DNA of 64,000 nucleotides from Phyllobacteriaceae bacterium (GTDB lineage Bacteria; Pseudomonadota; Alphaproteobacteria; Rhizobiales; Rhizobiaceae), in the NCBI GenBank assembly GCA_024742765.1, contig JANSXT010000014.1:1-64000 (forward strand), written 5' to 3'. Positions 10,072 to 19,417 of this stretch are shown one piece after another (the first letter of the stretch is position 1; every line of letters begins with the position of its first letter). The translations under genes and the position numbers were made by a program. The notes under the pieces are model-generated. The model did not search any database. It worked only from the letters and a program-made list of their open reading frames with translations, and was not told the DNA's origin.

Positions 10072-10155
10072 TCAGCCGTTGCCGAAGCCCTCTTTGGATA
10101 TTCCGTTGCCGAAGCCCTCGCGGAGGACCCCGTTGCCGAAACCTTCAGCACGCAT
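10072..10155 (-). CDS. 27-residue GFGNG-repeat micropeptide
   Basis: This ORF is too short for the ORF track. It encodes three copies of EGFGNG spaced nine residues apart (EGFGNGVLR, EGFGNGISK, EGFGNG) after the leader MRA, and ends directly after the third copy. ATG 10155 has an excellent ribosome site (AGAAGGAG seven bases upstream), better than that of most genes here. The DNA shows a matching 27-bp period. It is the first gene of a two-gene unit with the DUF4760-like membrane protein. No signal peptide or membrane helix. It could be a structural or regulatory peptide, a modified-peptide precursor or a translational leader. I recognise no family. Confidence 0.6.
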   Translation of the reverse strand: MRAEGFGNGVLREGFGNGISKEGFGNG

Positions 10156-10247
10156 GGGAATGCTCCTTCTGCTCTGATGGATGTCTTTTATCATCTGACG
10201 GCCCGATGATCAATGAAAGGCCCGCCACCGGCAAAAACCATCTCCGT

Positions 10248-10260
10248 TACAACGGTTGTA
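10248..10260. promoter_or_regulatory. 13-bp palindrome upstream of the micropeptide unit
   Basis: TACAACGGTTGTA is a perfect dyad with 6-base arms and a single central base, about 95 bases upstream of the micropeptide start. An AT-rich GATGATAAAAG tract lies between. It is a candidate operator for the micropeptide/DUF4760 unit. The binding protein is unknown. Confidence 0.4.
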
Positions 10261-10294
10261 TAGGTGGCCCCGGATGCGGCGATTTCAAGGTGAC

Positions 10295-10315
10295 GCGGCC
10301 CTCGGAGCGGGCCGC
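10295..10315 (-). terminator. GC-rich hairpin after the BCCT gene
   Basis: GCGGCCC and GGGCCGC form a perfect 7-bp stem around a 7-base loop, 27 bases beyond the BCCT stop codon. There is no U-tract, so it may act as an mRNA-stabilising or factor-assisted end rather than a classical intrinsic terminator. Confidence 0.4.
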
Positions 10316-10341
10316 ATCATGGCGCTATCAAATGATTGGCC

Positions 10342-11979
<1,638 letters not shown>

Positions 11980-12028
11980 GGCGCTGTGCTCCCGTTTGTT
12001 GTGTCCTTGTCGCTTCGGGTCCGGCGCG

Positions 12029-12451
12029 TCAGCGCACCAGAAACACCGAAGCCTTGGCCTGTTTGGCCATGGCGCCACCATGGGAAGGCCAGATGTGCCA
12101 GAAATGGTCGGCGATGCCCGGCGCGTGCGTGGCCATGACGACCAGATCGGCTCCGATCTCCTCGACGGCCTTGAGCAGGCTCCGGTCGAGATCGGCCGCC
12201 GGGTCGTGGCTGACAACCGCGTGCGTTCCGACGCCGATTCCAAGCGCCTTGGCCTGCTCGGCGGCGAAAGCGTCGAGATGGGCCCGATATTCGTCGGGAT
12301 TGTGCCCGCCCGGTCCCGGCGTGGCCGCAGTGACGCCGACATAGGTCACCTGTGCGCCATGCAGCCGGGCCAGATCGGCGGCGACCGCAATGGCCTTTTT
12401 AAGCTTGTCACTGTGTGCCAGGTCCACCGGCACGGCGATGTTCTTGTACAC
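12029..12451 (-). CDS. Universal stress protein (UspA family)
   Basis: 140 residues, one Usp domain. It starts MYKNIAVPVDLAHSDKLKKA, has the middle strand VTYVGV and ends with GADLVVMATHAPG...KASVFLVR, the usual alpha/beta core. The expected ATP-binding loop (G-2X-G-9X-G-S/T) is replaced by THAPGIADHFWHIWPSHGGAMAK, so nucleotide binding is plausible but not certain. It lies upstream of, and is probably co-transcribed with, the BCCT transporter. Cytoplasmic. Confidence 0.85.
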   Translation of the reverse strand: MYKNIAVPVDLAHSDKLKKAIAVAADLARLHGAQVTYVGVTAATPGPGGHNPDEYRAHLDAFAAEQAKALGIGVGTHAVVSHDPAADLDRSLLKAVEEIGADLVVMATHAPGIADHFWHIWPSHGGAMAKQAKASVFLVR

Positions 12452-12763
12452 GCTGCCCTCCCATGATGTTGGCGTCCGGCGTGCTCCGGCACCCGGACAT
12501 ATTGAACCGATTGTGACCGTCTGCCGCAGGCAAGATCATCCCTGCTGCGCAATGACGGGGCGCATTTGGGACAAAAGCGGTCGGATTTCGTGCGTCGCCC
12601 GGTTGGCGCGCGCCTGTCGCGCGCGGGCCTTCAGCATATGGCAATGCGTCACGAACAGCATCCAAGGGCTAACGCGTTCAAGGTTTGCGCGCAACCGCAC
12701 GCTGCCCAAAAAACAGGCAACGTTCCGGCTTGCACAGAAATTCCAATGGCCTAAGCTGGCCCG
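12452..12763. other. 312-base divergent intergenic region
   Basis: Separates usp (minus) from the Anbu operon (plus) and must hold both promoters. The only ordered feature I see is a 10-bp palindrome TTGCGCGCAA at 12685-12694, about 70 bases before the ATP-grasp gene. No convincing small ORF or RNA gene. Confidence 0.5.
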
Positions 12764-14197
12764 ATGTCGGAGGGCGCAGCGAAACATTTCGACGAGATGA
12801 CGGGCCGGGGCGATGGCGTCCGTTCACCTTATTTCGCCTATCGGAGCTGGTTCGAGGCCGAAGACCCCGCCCGGCTCAAGCACAAGGCGGCCGAGGCGGA
12901 GACCTTCTTCCGCCGCATGGGGATCACCTTCAACGTCTATGGCGAGGCGGACGCGACCGAACGGCTGATTCCGTTCGACGTGGTCCCGCGCATCATTTCC
13001 GGCCGCGAATGGGCGCGGCTGTCGCGCGGCATCGAACAGCGCGTCACCGCCATCAATGCCTTTCTGCACGATCTCTACCACCGCCAGGAGATCCTGCGCG
13101 CCGGCCGCATCCCGGTCGAACTGATCGCGCAGAACGACGCGTTCCTGCCGCAGATGATCGGCGTCAAGCCGCCCGGCGGCGTCTACACCCACATTGTCGG
13201 CACCGATCTGGTGCGCACCGGCGAGAACGATTTCTACGTGCTGGAGGACAATGCACGCACGCCATCGGGCGTTTCCTACATGTTGGAAAACCGCGAGACG
13301 ATGCTGCACATGTTCCCCGAACTGTTCTCGTCGGTGGCGGTGCAGCCGGTCAGCACCTATCCGCGCAATCTGCGCCGCTCGCTGGCGGCCTGCGCGCCCG
13401 CCAACCGCGCCAACGGCACGCCGACGATCGCGGTTCTGACGCCGGGCATCCACAATTCGGCCTATTATGAGCATGCGTTCCTGGCCGACCAGATGGGTGC
13501 CGAACTGGTCGAGGGCCACGATCTGCAGGTCGTTGACGGGCGTGTGGCGATGCGCACGACGCGCGGCTACCAGCCGATCGACGTGATCTACCGGCGTGTC
13601 GACGACGATTTCCTCGATCCGCTCAACTTCAACCCGTCCTCCATGCTCGGCGTGCCGGGCATTCTGGACGTCTACCGGGCCGGCAACATCACGATCGCCA
13701 ATGCGCCGGGCACCGGCATTGCCGACGACAAGGCGATCTATTCCTACATGCCCGAGATCGTCGAATTCTACACCGGCGAAAAGGCGATCCTGAAGAATGT
13801 GCCGACCTGGCGCTGTTCGGAAAAGGACGCGCTGGCCCATGTGCTCGACAATCTGGACCAGCTCGTCGTCAAGGAGGTGCACGGTTCGGGCGGCTACGGC
13901 ATGCTTGTCGGGCCGGCGGCCTCGAAAAAGGAGATCGCCGCCTTCCGCAAGAAGCTGGAAGCAAGGCCCGGCAATTATATCGCGCAGCCGACGCTTTCGC
14001 TGTCGACCGTACCGATCCTGACCAAGGCGGGGCTGGCGCCGCGCCATGTCGATCTGAGACCGTTCGTGCTGGTCTCGCCGAACGGCATCAAGATCACGCC
14101 CGGCGGACTGACGCGGGTGGCGCTCAAAAAGGGGTCGCTGGTCGTCAACTCGTCGCAGGGCGGCGGCACCAAGGACACATGGGTGCTCGATGAGTAG
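12764..14197 (+). CDS. Circularly permuted type-2 ATP-grasp protein (COG2308)
   Basis: 477 residues, full length for the DUF404/407 circularly permuted ATP-grasp family. Seen: FDEM near the N-terminus, EDNARTPSGVSYMLENRE, VVKEVHGSGGYGMLVGP (nucleotide-binding strand and glycine loop) and the C-terminal GGLTRVALKKGSLVVNSSQGGGTKDTW. These enzymes are predicted, from comparative genomics by Aravind and colleagues, to form peptide bonds using ATP, acting with the alpha-E, transglutaminase-like and Anbu proteins encoded next. Product and substrate are not known. The start at ATG 12764 keeps the conserved FDEM segment. There is no strong ribosome site. Confidence 0.85.
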   Translation: MSEGAAKHFDEMTGRGDGVRSPYFAYRSWFEAEDPARLKHKAAEAETFFRRMGITFNVYGEADATERLIPFDVVPRIISGREWARLSRGIEQRVTAINAFLHDLYHRQEILRAGRIPVELIAQNDAFLPQMIGVKPPGGVYTHIVGTDLVRTGENDFYVLEDNARTPSGVSYMLENRETMLHMFPELFSSVAVQPVSTYPRNLRRSLAACAPANRANGTPTIAVLTPGIHNSAYYEHAFLADQMGAELVEGHDLQVVDGRVAMRTTRGYQPIDVIYRRVDDDFLDPLNFNPSSMLGVPGILDVYRAGNITIANAPGTGIADDKAIYSYMPEIVEFYTGEKAILKNVPTWRCSEKDALAHVLDNLDQLVVKEVHGSGGYGMLVGPAASKKEIAAFRKKLEARPGNYIAQPTLSLSTVPILTKAGLAPRHVDLRPFVLVSPNGIKITPGGLTRVALKKGSLVVNSSQGGGTKDTWVLDE

Positions 14198-14234
14198 GGC
14201 GCCTTGCATCGAAAACGTATCGCAGCAGGCAATA

Positions 14235-14395
14235 CACCCCCCTCTGTCCCTGCGGGACATCTCCCCCACAAGGGGGGAGAGCGGCGCAAGCCTTGATCAT
14301 TGCGCCTTTGCTTCAGAACCGGGCGATGGTGTTGGTGTAGGGCCGCCACTCTCCCCCCTTGTGGGGGAGATGTCGCGTAGTCGACAGAGGGGGGT
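14235..14395. repeat. Palindromic intergenic element (RIME-like) inside the Anbu operon
   Basis: Two arms of about 50 bases are inverted relative to one another: 14235-14285 (CACCCCCCTCTGTC, then GACATCTCCCCCACAAGG) and 14343-14395 (CCTTGTGGGGGAGATGTC, then GACAGAGGGGGGTG). They are separated by about 57 bases of single-copy sequence. Such C/T-rich and G/A-rich mirrored units are common mobile intergenic repeats of Hyphomicrobiales. The element separates the ATP-grasp and alpha-E genes and could fold into a long hairpin in the operon mRNA. I saw no second copy in the window. Confidence 0.75.
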
Positions 14396-14421
14396 GCTCC
14401 GGCGACCCGGAGGCACTTCCG

Positions 14422-15363
14422 ATGCTCGGTAAGACCGCAGGCGGCATATTCTGGATGTTCCGCTATCTCGAGCGGTCGGAAAACACCGCGCGGCTGGTCG
14501 ATGCGGGGTTCCGCATCGCGCTGACCCGGTCGGCGACCGCAGAGAAGGAATGGGAATCGGTGGTCGCGACCGCCGGCGTGCGCGATTCCTATGTCGAGCG
14601 CCACGGCCAATTCGAGGCCTCGGCCGTCATTGATTTCCTGCTGCGTGACCGCACCAATCCCTCAAGCGTGTTGTCGGTGATCGCCCAGGCGCGCGACAAT
14701 GGCCGGATGGTGCGCACCGCGCTGACCCGCGAGGTCTGGGAGGCGGTCAACGAGTGCTGGATGACGCTCAACGAGGTCCTGTCGCGGCCGGTGCGCGACC
14801 GCGACCTGCCGGCCGTGCTCGCCGCCATCCGCCAGCAGAGCGCGCTGGTGCGCGGCGCGCTGCACGGCACGATGCTGCGCAACGAGATTTTCGATTTCGC
14901 GCGGCTGGGCACCTTCCTCGAACGGGCCGACAACACGGCGCGCATTCTCGACGTCAAATATTACGTGCTGTTGCCGTCCCTGTCGCTGGTCGGCTCGACC
15001 ATGGACAATGTGCAGTGGGAGACGATCCTGCGCTCGGTGTCGGCCTACCAGTCCTATCGCTGGGTGACGCGCGGCGATCCCAATCCGCGCGACATCGCCC
15101 ATTTCCTCATTCTCGACCGGCGGCTGCCGCGCAGCCTGGCCTTCTGCTATGCCAAGATCAGCAACAATCTGGGCTATCTGGAAGCCGATCACGGCACACG
15201 GCCGCAATCGCACACCATGGCCGATGCGCGCTTTCACAGCTTCCAGAACAAGCCGATCGATGCGATCCTCGACGAGGGCCTGCACGAGTTCCTCAGCGGC
15301 TTCATCGCCGACAATCAGGCGCTCGGCGCGCAGATCGAGCGCGATTACCGGTTCCATGAGTGA
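14422..15363 (+). CDS. Alpha-E domain protein (COG2307)
   Basis: 313 residues, all-helical. It starts MLGKTAGGIFWMFRYLERSENTARLVDAG, the hallmark of the alpha-E family, and contains the paired motif FDFARLGTFLERADNTARILDVKYY in the second half, i.e. two related helical units. The conserved E-R-(S/A)-(E/D)-N-T-A-R motif appears in both. The biochemical function is unproven. It is always found with COG2308 ATP-grasp and transglutaminase-like proteins. ATG 14422 is chosen since the family begins here. The longer ORF start lies in the palindromic repeat. The stop is 3 bases before the next ATG. Confidence 0.85.
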   Translation: MLGKTAGGIFWMFRYLERSENTARLVDAGFRIALTRSATAEKEWESVVATAGVRDSYVERHGQFEASAVIDFLLRDRTNPSSVLSVIAQARDNGRMVRTALTREVWEAVNECWMTLNEVLSRPVRDRDLPAVLAAIRQQSALVRGALHGTMLRNEIFDFARLGTFLERADNTARILDVKYYVLLPSLSLVGSTMDNVQWETILRSVSAYQSYRWVTRGDPNPRDIAHFLILDRRLPRSLAFCYAKISNNLGYLEADHGTRPQSHTMADARFHSFQNKPIDAILDEGLHEFLSGFIADNQALGAQIERDYRFHE

Positions 15364-15366
15364 CCC

Positions 15367-16170
15367 ATGCTGCTGACCATCTCCCACACAACCCGCTACC
15401 AGTATGACCGGCCGGCGCGGCATGCGCTGCAACAGGTGCGGCTGACGCCCAAGTCGCGCGCGGGCCAGACCGTGCAGCAATGGCAGACCGAGATCACCGG
15501 CGGCCAGAAGCAGCTTTCCTATGACGACCAGCACAACAATCATGTCGAACTGGTCAGCTTCGAGCCCGACGCGACCGAGGTGGTGATCCATTCGCACGGC
15601 ACGGTGGAATCGACCAACGGCACCGGCATTGTCGGCCCGCAGGGCGGCTTTGCGCCGCTATGGTATTTCCGGAGGCCGACGCCGCTGACCAGGCCGGGCG
15701 CCGGCCTGCGCAAGATGGCGCGCGAGATGGCGCAGGCGGGCGCGGGCGACGATGTCGCCAACATGCACGCGCTGATGAACGCGATCGAAGCCGTCGTGCG
15801 CTACGAAGTCGGCACGACCGATGCGGAGACCAGCGCCGAACAGGCGCTCGAGGCCGGTCATGGCGTGTGCCAGGACCATGCGCACATTTTCATCGCCATC
15901 GCCCGCATGCTCGGCTATCCGGCGCGTTATGTTTCGGGCTATCTGATGATGAACGACCGCGTCGAACAGGACGCCACCCATGCCTGGGCCGAAGCGCATA
16001 TTGAAGGGCTCGGGTGGGTCGGCTTCGACGTGTCCAACGCGATTTCGCCGGACGAACGCTATGTCAGGGTGGCGACGGGGCTCGATTATCGCGAGGCGGC
16101 GCCGATTTCCGGGCTTCTTGTGGGCGCGGGAACCGAAGAGATGGCCGTGACGTTACAAGTGCAGCAATGA
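15367..16170 (+). CDS. Transglutaminase-like cysteine protease (COG1305)
   Basis: 267 residues. The N-terminal beta domain (1-110: ISHTTRYQYDRPARHALQQVRLTPK) is the bacterial transglutaminase-like N region. It is followed by a papain-like core with the full triad Cys168 (GHGVCQDHAH), His205 (THAWAEA) and Asp221 (GFDVSN). Known members act as peptidases or amidases rather than cross-linkers. In this operon it is predicted to process or transfer the peptide made by the ATP-grasp enzyme. No signal peptide, so cytoplasmic. Confidence 0.88.
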   Translation: MLLTISHTTRYQYDRPARHALQQVRLTPKSRAGQTVQQWQTEITGGQKQLSYDDQHNNHVELVSFEPDATEVVIHSHGTVESTNGTGIVGPQGGFAPLWYFRRPTPLTRPGAGLRKMAREMAQAGAGDDVANMHALMNAIEAVVRYEVGTTDAETSAEQALEAGHGVCQDHAHIFIAIARMLGYPARYVSGYLMMNDRVEQDATHAWAEAHIEGLGWVGFDVSNAISPDERYVRVATGLDYREAAPISGLLVGAGTEEMAVTLQVQQ

Positions 16171-16204
16171 TCGCTGCGGCGGCAAGCGATTCGGAGATCC
16201 TCAC

Positions 16205-16945
16205 ATGACCTACTGCGTCGGACTGACCCTGAACAAGGGGCTGGTCTTCATGTCCGACACGCGCACCAATGCGGGCGTCGACAACATCTCCGTCTTCAAG
16301 AAGATGTTCAACTGGCAGACCAAGGGCGACCGGGCCATCGTGATGATGACCGCCGGCAACCTTGCGACGACGCAGGCCGTCGTCAGCCTGCTGGACGAAC
16401 GCTCCAAGGCGCCCGGCGATCGCCAGCCGACCATCCTTGAAGCGCCATCCATGTTCCAGGTGGCGCGCATGGTGGCCGACACGCTGCGCGAGGTGGTTCA
16501 AAGCCACGCGCCGGCCGGCCAGAGCGCCGATGCCGCCTTCAACGCGACGATCATTCTGGGCGGGCAGATCAAGGGCTCCGAGCCGCGCCTGTTCCTGATC
16601 TATCCGGAGGGCAATTTCGTCGAGGCGAGCGGCGACACGCCCTTCTTCCAGATCGGCGAGACCAAATATGGCAAGCCGATCCTGGTGCGGGCCTACGATC
16701 CCGACATGAGCTTCGAGGATGCGATCAAGCTGCTGCTCGTCTCGTTCGATTCGACCGTCAAGGCGAACCTGTCGGTCGGCCTGCCGCTCGACTTCCAGAT
16801 CTATGAACGCGACAGTTTCGAACTGGGCGCGTGGGGGCGCATCGAACAGAGCGACGCCTATTACGCGACGATTTCCGAAGGCTGGAGCGAGGCGCTGCGC
16901 AGCGCGTTCAACTCGCTGCCCGACTTTTCCTTCAACGGGCGCTGA
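16205..16945 (+). CDS. Anbu, bacterial proteasome-like peptidase (COG3484)
   Basis: 246 residues, an Ntn-hydrolase of the proteasome/HslV superfamily. It starts MTYCVGLTLNKGLVFMSDTRTNAGVDNIS, in which Thr2 is positioned to become the N-terminal nucleophile after Met removal. The motif SDTRTNAG matches Anbu. Known: Anbu proteins form helical or ring-like oligomers and are encoded with COG2308, COG2307 and COG1305 genes, exactly as here. Its role in degrading or trimming tagged peptides is a proposal from context. It follows the transglutaminase gene by 34 bases, as the last gene of the operon. Confidence 0.9.
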   Translation: MTYCVGLTLNKGLVFMSDTRTNAGVDNISVFKKMFNWQTKGDRAIVMMTAGNLATTQAVVSLLDERSKAPGDRQPTILEAPSMFQVARMVADTLREVVQSHAPAGQSADAAFNATIILGGQIKGSEPRLFLIYPEGNFVEASGDTPFFQIGETKYGKPILVRAYDPDMSFEDAIKLLLVSFDSTVKANLSVGLPLDFQIYERDSFELGAWGRIEQSDAYYATISEGWSEALRSAFNSLPDFSFNGR

Positions 16946-17096
16946 CCGGCGCCGGACGCGGCCGGCACGTTCACCATTCGGTAACGGTTTGGCTTGTCTT
17001 GCGCCCGCCGTTGCGATTAACTCCGGCCACGTTGCCCGGGCCCCAAACGATGGGCGCTGCCGGGCGGACGGAGTTCAACAGGGAGTTTACTCAGTC

Positions 17097-18281
17097 ATGA
17101 AGAAAACGCTTCTCGCCGCAGCCAGCGTGCTGGCACTGACGGCGGCCGCACAGGCCGAAGATGTCAAGATGGGCATCATTCTGGGCTTCACCGGCCCGAT
17201 CGAATCGCTGACGCCCGACATGGCCGCCGGCGCGGAAATGGCCATCAGCGAAGTCAACGAATCCGGCCAGTTCCTGGGCGGCATGACGATCGAACCCGTG
17301 CGCGCCGACTCGACCTGTGTCGATGCCGCCGCCGCGACCGCTGCGGCCGAACGGCTGATCACCTCGGACGGTGTCGTGTCGATCATGGGCGCCGACTGCT
17401 CGGGCGTGACGACCGCTGTCGCCAACAATGCGGCCATCCCCAACGGTGTGGTGATGATCTCGCCGTCGGCCACCTCGCCGGCGCTGACCACCATCGAGGA
17501 CAATGGCCTGTTCTTCCGCACCGCGCCGTCCGATGCGCGTCAGGGCGAAGTGCTCGCCGAAGTCGTGATGGGCAACGGCGTGGAATCGATCGCCATCACC
17601 TACACCAACAACGACTATGGCAAGGGCCTGGCGGATTCCTTCCAGTCGGCGTTCGAGGCGATGGGCGGCGCGGTGACGATCACCGCAGCCCATGAAGACG
17701 GTCGCGGCGACTATTCGGCCGAAGTGGGCGCGCTGGCGTCCGCCGGCGGCGACGCGCTGGCCGTGCTCGGCTATGTCGACCAGGGCGGCCGCGGCATCAT
17801 GGAAGGCGCGATCGACACCGGCGCGTTCGAGACCTTCTATCTGGGCGACGGCATGATCGGCGACTCGCTGCTCGACCTGCCGGGTCTTGGCGACGTGACG
17901 ACGATCGGCACCGCGCCGGGCGCCGAAGGCGATTTCGTCGACACGTTCAACGCCATGTTTGCCGATGCCGTCGGCGACGGTTCGGGCCCCTACCGCGGCG
18001 AGAGCTATGATGCGGCCGCGCTGATGATCCTCGCCATGCAGAAGGCCGGCGAAGCCGACCGCGGCGCGATCGCCGGCAACATCATGGATCTGGCCAACGC
18101 GCCGGGCGAACAGATCGGCCCCGGCGAACTGGCCAAGGCGCTCGAACTGGTCGCCGCCGGCACCGACATCGACTATGTCGGCGCCACCAATGTCGAGTTC
18201 ACCGATGTGGGCGAAGCGGCCGGCACCTATCGGGTGCTGCAGGTCGGCGACGGCGCCTGGGACACGCTCGAAGTCAAATGA
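17097..18281 (+). CDS. Branched-chain amino-acid type ABC transporter substrate-binding protein
   Basis: 394 residues. Sec signal peptide MKKTLLAAASVLALTAAAQA cleaved before EDV. The mature part has the type-I periplasmic binding fold: MGIILGFTGPIESLTPDMAAGAEMAISEVN, then IMGADCSGVTTAVANNAAIPNGVVMISPSAT (ligand loop), then YTNNDYGKGLADSF. It resembles LivK/AmiC-like receptors. The matching permease and ATPase genes are 6 kb away at 24.3-28.3 kb, not adjacent. The ORF-track start (16719) runs through the Anbu gene, whereas ATG 17097 begins the signal peptide. A strong terminator follows. High expression is likely, judging by the uniform GC-rich synonymous codons. Confidence 0.9.
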   Translation: MKKTLLAAASVLALTAAAQAEDVKMGIILGFTGPIESLTPDMAAGAEMAISEVNESGQFLGGMTIEPVRADSTCVDAAAATAAAERLITSDGVVSIMGADCSGVTTAVANNAAIPNGVVMISPSATSPALTTIEDNGLFFRTAPSDARQGEVLAEVVMGNGVESIAITYTNNDYGKGLADSFQSAFEAMGGAVTITAAHEDGRGDYSAEVGALASAGGDALAVLGYVDQGGRGIMEGAIDTGAFETFYLGDGMIGDSLLDLPGLGDVTTIGTAPGAEGDFVDTFNAMFADAVGDGSGPYRGESYDAAALMILAMQKAGEADRGAIAGNIMDLANAPGEQIGPGELAKALELVAAGTDIDYVGATNVEFTDVGEAAGTYRVLQVGDGAWDTLEVK

Positions 18282-18314
18282 CGGAACGCGCCAAACGGCG
18301 CACCACCGAACGGA

Positions 18315-18344
18315 AAACCCCGGCCTTGGCGCCGGGGTTTTTTG
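18315..18344. terminator. Bidirectional intrinsic terminator
   Basis: AAAA, then CCCCGGC, a short loop, GCCGGGG and TTTTTT. The stem is 7 GC pairs. It is placed 34 bases after the binding-protein stop and 28 bases from the convergent SH3 gene end, so it can serve both strands. Confidence 0.9.
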
Positions 18345-18371
18345 TTGGCGTCACCGATGGCCGACCCACGA

Positions 18372-19265
18372 TCAGGGCGCGTCGCGGCGGATGAAGCTGC
18401 CATAGACATAGCCGCTCTGGCCTTCATAGACGGCGGCGCACCAATGTTCGCATCCCGCCTCGGCGGCAAAGGCCGCATTGCCGGGAATGATGGCGAGCAC
18501 GGTCGCGTCATTGTCCGGCCCGGCGCGCAGATTGACATGTTCGCTCGCCCAGGCCGGCGGCAGGTCGGCCGGCTGGACCGATTGGGCGGCGGTTTCGGTC
18601 ACCGGTTGCGGCGCGCCGCCCGGACCGGCTGCCGAGGCGCTGGCCGCATCGGTTCCGGTTTCCGGCGGCAGGACGAAGTTCGGATCGCCCTGGGCGGCCA
18701 GCCGCTCTTCGATGGCCAGCACCTCCGCTTCGGTCGCCGCGACCTCGACGGGTTCGGCCTCGGCAGACAAGGGCGCGGGGACCGGTGCATCGTCGTCGGC
18801 AAAGGCGGCAAGGGTCGGATCGCTCCGCTCGGCATCCGATGCGGCCATCGCAAATGGCGGTGCGGTCTCCGATGAGCCGGCTGTGCCGCCGAACCGTGCG
18901 GCGACCGGCGCATCGACGGTGGGTGCGGCAGGGGTCGTGATCGCGGCCGTGGCGGCTTCGGCGATGCGGTCATCGGTTTCGGTCGCTGCCGCGATGGCGG
19001 CCGGTTCGTCCAGGATTTCGTCGGGACGTTCGGCGGGCGCAGGCAGGGTCTCGGCGGCGGGCATCGACGCGGCATGGAGGGCACCGAGATCGGGTTGGCG
19101 TGCCAGTCCCGCGGCGATCAGCATGGCGCCGGCGGCAAGGCCGAGCCCGGCGATGCCGGTATAGAGCGCTGTGGGCGGCGGAGCCCAGCTTTCGGTGGCG
19201 ATGGCGGCGCGGGCGCGGTTTGCCCGTGGCGGCTGGCCACCCCAGTGAATCTTCGCTTGACGCAT
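18372..19265 (-). CDS. Membrane-anchored SH3-domain protein
   Basis: 297 residues. After a short cytoplasmic head, one membrane helix (about 36-57, TALYTGIAGLGLAAGAMLIAAGLA) leads into a long Ala/Pro/Glu-rich, probably disordered linker. The protein ends in a bacterial SH3_3 domain (about 235-290: EHVNLRAGPDNDATVLAIIP, then CEHWCAAVYEGQSGYVYGSFI). Such proteins tether SH3 modules in the periplasm, often near cell-wall targets. The start MRQAK at 19265 fits GGGAG at 7 bases. ATG 19271 is an alternative. No function beyond this can be read. Confidence 0.75.
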   Translation of the reverse strand: MRQAKIHWGGQPPRANRARAAIATESWAPPPTALYTGIAGLGLAAGAMLIAAGLARQPDLGALHAASMPAAETLPAPAERPDEILDEPAAIAAATETDDRIAEAATAAITTPAAPTVDAPVAARFGGTAGSSETAPPFAMAASDAERSDPTLAAFADDDAPVPAPLSAEAEPVEVAATEAEVLAIEERLAAQGDPNFVLPPETGTDAASASAAGPGGAPQPVTETAAQSVQPADLPPAWASEHVNLRAGPDNDATVLAIIPGNAAFAAEAGCEHWCAAVYEGQSGYVYGSFIRRDAP

Positions 19266-19417
19266 AATCATACTCCCATTGCCCGGCGAGCGGATGCTGG
19301 CGGACAAATGGCGCGAAAATCCGGCACCGGGAGCGGGCGCCGATCACGTTTCGTGTCAGTTGGAAGGGCGTGGCCGCGCGATCATATTGCGGCGCGGCCC
19401 GCAAACGAATGGGCGGT

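Noticed and set aside
10076-10146. Three direct repeats of about 17 bases with 27-bp period, CRISPR-like at first sight
   Set aside because: The repeats are short, the spacing is an exact codon multiple, and they encode the GFGNG peptide repeats; no cas genes nearby.
19372-19399. GGCCGCGC / GCGCGGCC hairpin after the TPFSS-repeat gene as an intrinsic terminator
   Set aside because: The stem is perfect, but there is no U-tract and the loop is long; left as an unconfirmed structure.
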